Shown in pieces: positions 62,499-64,000 of a stretch of 64,000 nucleotides of DNA. The translations under genes and the position numbers were made by a program. The notes under the pieces are model-generated. The model was given only the letters and a program-made list of their open reading frames with translations. It did not search any database and was not told the origin of the DNA. This stretch comes from Pararhizobium antarcticum (GTDB taxonomy: Bacteria; Pseudomonadota; Alphaproteobacteria; Rhizobiales; Rhizobiaceae), in the NCBI RefSeq assembly GCF_001885585.1, contig NZ_LSRP01000085.1:62001-126000 (forward strand), given 5' to 3'. Every line of letters begins with the position of its first letter. Positions within the stretch are counted from its first letter, which is position 1.

Positions 62499-63425
62499 AT
62501 GGCTGGCAGGATGCTGTCGATCGGTGAATGCATGGTGGAACTGATGCAGGCCGAGGGTGATCTTCTGCGCAAGGGCTATGCCGGCGACAGTTTTAACACC
62601 GCCTATTATGCCCGCCTCTTTCTGCCTGCGGACTGGTCGGTGGATTACCTGACGGCGGTCGGAACCGACACCGTGTCCGATGACATGCTTGCCTTCATCG
62701 CAGGCACCGGCGTCGGGACAGGCCAGATCCGTCGCGTCGAGGGGCGCACGCCCGGCCTCTACATGATCCACCTCAAGAACGGCGAGCGCAGCTTTTCCTA
62801 CTGGCGCTCGGTCTCCGCCGCAAAAGCCCTGGCCGACGACCCCGCACATCTGCGCTTCGCCGTCGAAGCCTCTGATGTCATCGTCTTTTCCGGCATCACG
62901 CTGGCAATCCTCGCCCCCGATGCGGTCGAATCGCTTCTGTCGGAATTGCGCAGGGCAAAGGTCGCCGGCAAGTCCGTCGTGTTTGATCCGAACATCCGCC
63001 CACGCCTGTGGGACGACAAGGCGCGCATGCTTGAAACGATCCGTGCCGGCGCGCGGGCGGCGACGCTGGTCATGCCGAGCTTCGACGATGAGGCGACGCA
63101 TTTCGGTGATATCGATATTGCCCAGACGATTGCCCGCTACAGGGCGCTGGGCGTCGACGACATTGTCGTTAAGGACGGGCCGAACGGGATCACGCTGGAC
63201 TTCAAGGACACACAACAGACTTTTGTGCCGGCTGCGCTGGTTGAAAACGTGGTCGACACGACAAGTGCCGGCGACAGCTTCAACGGCGCCTTCCTTGCGC
63301 ACTCTGTTGTGCACGGAAATCCGGCAGATGCGGCCGCCTTCGCAGCCAAGATCGCCGCCGGCGTCATCGGTCATCACGGCGCGCTCGTCGCGCGTGAAAA
63401 ACTTCTGCCACCCGGTCAAGGTTGA
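62499..63425 (+). CDS. kdgK: PfkB-family sugar kinase, 2-keto-3-deoxygluconate kinase type
   Basis: The 308-residue kinase of the ribokinase/PfkB family contains LSIGECMVELMQAEGDLLRKGYAGDSFNTAYYARLF at the N terminus (substrate site), VFDPNIRPRLW, IVVKDGPNG, and the ATP/anion-hole motif VVDTTSAGDSFNGAFLA near the C terminus with the catalytic Asp. The GECMVEL and AGDSFNTAYY blocks favour KDG kinase, which phosphorylates 2-keto-3-deoxygluconate ahead of the Entner-Doudoroff aldolase. The start is ATG 62499. Two 22-base repeats lie after the gene. Confidence 0.87.
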   Translation: MAGRMLSIGECMVELMQAEGDLLRKGYAGDSFNTAYYARLFLPADWSVDYLTAVGTDTVSDDMLAFIAGTGVGTGQIRRVEGRTPGLYMIHLKNGERSFSYWRSVSAAKALADDPAHLRFAVEASDVIVFSGITLAILAPDAVESLLSELRRAKVAGKSVVFDPNIRPRLWDDKARMLETIRAGARAATLVMPSFDDEATHFGDIDIAQTIARYRALGVDDIVVKDGPNGITLDFKDTQQTFVPAALVENVVDTTSAGDSFNGAFLAHSVVHGNPADAAAFAAKIAAGVIGHHGALVAREKLLPPGQG

Positions 63426-63465
63426 TGGCATTTCGGCTGACGGTGCCCGGATGCGACAGAGAGGT

Positions 63466-63513
63466 GAAAGCCTGTTTCCACGGGAACGGGCGAGAGCCTG
63501 TTTCCTCGGGAAC
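63466..63513. repeat. Two tandem 22-bp repeats with internal dyad after the sugar kinase gene
   Basis: Copies at 63466-63487 and 63492-63513, with a 26-base period, share AGCCTGTTTCCNCGGGAAC. Each contains an imperfect dyad GTTTCC/GGGAAC. They resemble a dispersed rhizobial intergenic repeat rather than a terminator. Confidence 0.65.
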
Positions 63514-63586
63514 CGCACCGGAATGGCTCCAGTGGCATAAACGCAGCCAGCAACATAAGCTGCACATGGCAACACTGGAGCCCGGC

Positions 63587-64000
63587 ATGACCTTCTCCAC
63601 TTTTCTTCTCACATCCGTGTTTTTCGCGACAATCGCGACAGGCCTTCTTGCCCCGTCGAACAAGGCGGCGGCGCAGGACAGCCGCAGCCTCTGCGACACC
63701 CTTGCCTCGAGCCGTTACGATACCACGCGTCCACCCGGCCTGGCGGGCGTCGAGCAGGAGAAGATCGACACAGCCAAGGCCCTGCCCGCCTGCCGCGACG
63801 CGCAGGCCAAAGCACCGGCGGATGCGCGCCTCGCCTTCCAGCTCGGTCGTACCCTCATGCAGGATGGCAAGGAGAAGGAAGCGCTCGTCCTGTTCGAGCA
63901 GGCAGCGACCGCCGGTCACCCAACGGCCATGGTCAATCTGGGCGTGGCGCTGCACGAGACGAAGCCGGATGAAGCCTTTTCCTGGTACAGCCGCGCCGCC
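63587..64000 (+). CDS. Exported Sel1/TPR-like repeat protein (3' end outside window)
   Basis: The frame is open to the window edge. It begins with a signal peptide (STFLLTSVFFATIATGLLAP) and a Cys-containing segment (SLCDTLASSRYDTTRPPGLAG, then ALPACRDA). The first repeat-like helices follow: ARLAFQLGRTLMQDGKEKEA, LFEQAATAGHPTAMVNLGVAL, a Sel1-type pattern. The ATG 63587 is preferred over ATG 63566 because GGAG lies 8 bases before it. Sel1 proteins are scaffolds. Only 138 codons are seen. Confidence 0.8.
   Translation, partial: MTFSTFLLTSVFFATIATGLLAPSNKAAAQDSRSLCDTLASSRYDTTRPPGLAGVEQEKIDTAKALPACRDAQAKAPADARLAFQLGRTLMQDGKEKEALVLFEQAATAGHPTAMVNLGVALHETKPDEAFSWYSRAA

Overview
The window is chromosomal DNA of an alphaproteobacterium, most likely a member of the Rhizobiaceae (Rhizobium, Ensifer or Agrobacterium type). 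The evidence is a fused TrpE(G) preceded by a 14-codon WWW leader peptide, a choXWV choline transporter, a NolR-like ArsR regulator with a NolR-type box, a ShmR-like haem receptor with an iron-rhizo box, a ClpS paralogue, and dispersed palindromic repeats of rhizobial type. Coding density is high and GC-rich. No rRNA, tRNA, CRISPR array, prophage or insertion sequence was seen. Most genes are housekeeping or core metabolic.

Layout. 1-2.1 kb: the end of an EAL c-di-GMP phosphodiesterase gene, then two tandem solute-binding proteins, the first broken by a one-base frameshift. 2.2-4.6 kb: pth, clpS2 (opposite strand) and ychF. 4.6-6.6 kb: a Crp/Fnr regulator with a DUF2892 membrane protein, and two coupled MaoC-like proteins. 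6.6-9.4 kb: a membrane protein, apt, a DUF4168 protein and a DUF1059 protein. 9.4-11.9 kb: a translationally coupled operon of a DUF1285 protein, a NUDIX hydrolase and a CCA-adding-type enzyme. 12-19.4 kb: a MoxR-DUF58-BatA/DUF4159-VWA-like operon with a coupled GNAT acetyltransferase. 19.4-24.9 kb: a second acetyltransferase, a glutathionyl-hydroquinone reductase-like protein, a NUDIX hydrolase, a phosphoesterase, a TPR protein, and an ECF sigma/anti-sigma pair. 25-27.1 kb: leuA behind what I read as a leucine attenuator with its own leader peptide. 27.2-29.3 kb: an antitoxin with a frameshifted PIN toxin, a ClpP paralogue and a HupE/UreJ protein. 29.3-29.6 kb: a miniature inverted-repeat element. 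29.6-36 kb: queF with a CDF transporter, trpL-trpE(G), and the TonB haem receptor. 36-39.4 kb: an extensin-like protein, a DUF1993 protein and fhs.

39.5-46.9 kb carries the least understood system: five co-oriented genes for a DUF2333 membrane protein, a conserved 433-residue protein, an AAA+ ATPase, a 382-residue unknown and a long coiled-coil protein. A complete RelBE-like module and a palindromic repeat sit between its members. I regard it as the best candidate here for an undescribed ATPase-driven envelope or cytoskeletal machine.

47-52.6 kb: cytochrome c, tdk, choXWV, a HugZ-like protein and the NolR-like regulator. 52.7-60 kb: a GH9 cellulase, an omega-aminotransferase, a divergent Lrp/dehydratase pair and adenine deaminase. 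60-64 kb: the remains of a third toxin-antitoxin locus, an alpha-glucosidase, a KDG-type sugar kinase and the start of a Sel1-like protein.

Regulatory highlights are two amino-acid attenuators (trp and leu). In both, the inferred -10 lies 7 bases before an ATG, so both leader mRNAs look leaderless. Others are an iron-rhizo box before the haem receptor, a NolR-type box before nolR, a near-perfect 20-bp operator before relBE, and many clear hairpin terminators. Three toxin-antitoxin loci at different stages of decay, plus a frameshifted binding protein, show ongoing gene erosion (or, less likely, consensus errors). Start codons were chosen from Shine-Dalgarno spacing, overlaps and signal peptides. 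No database search was possible.
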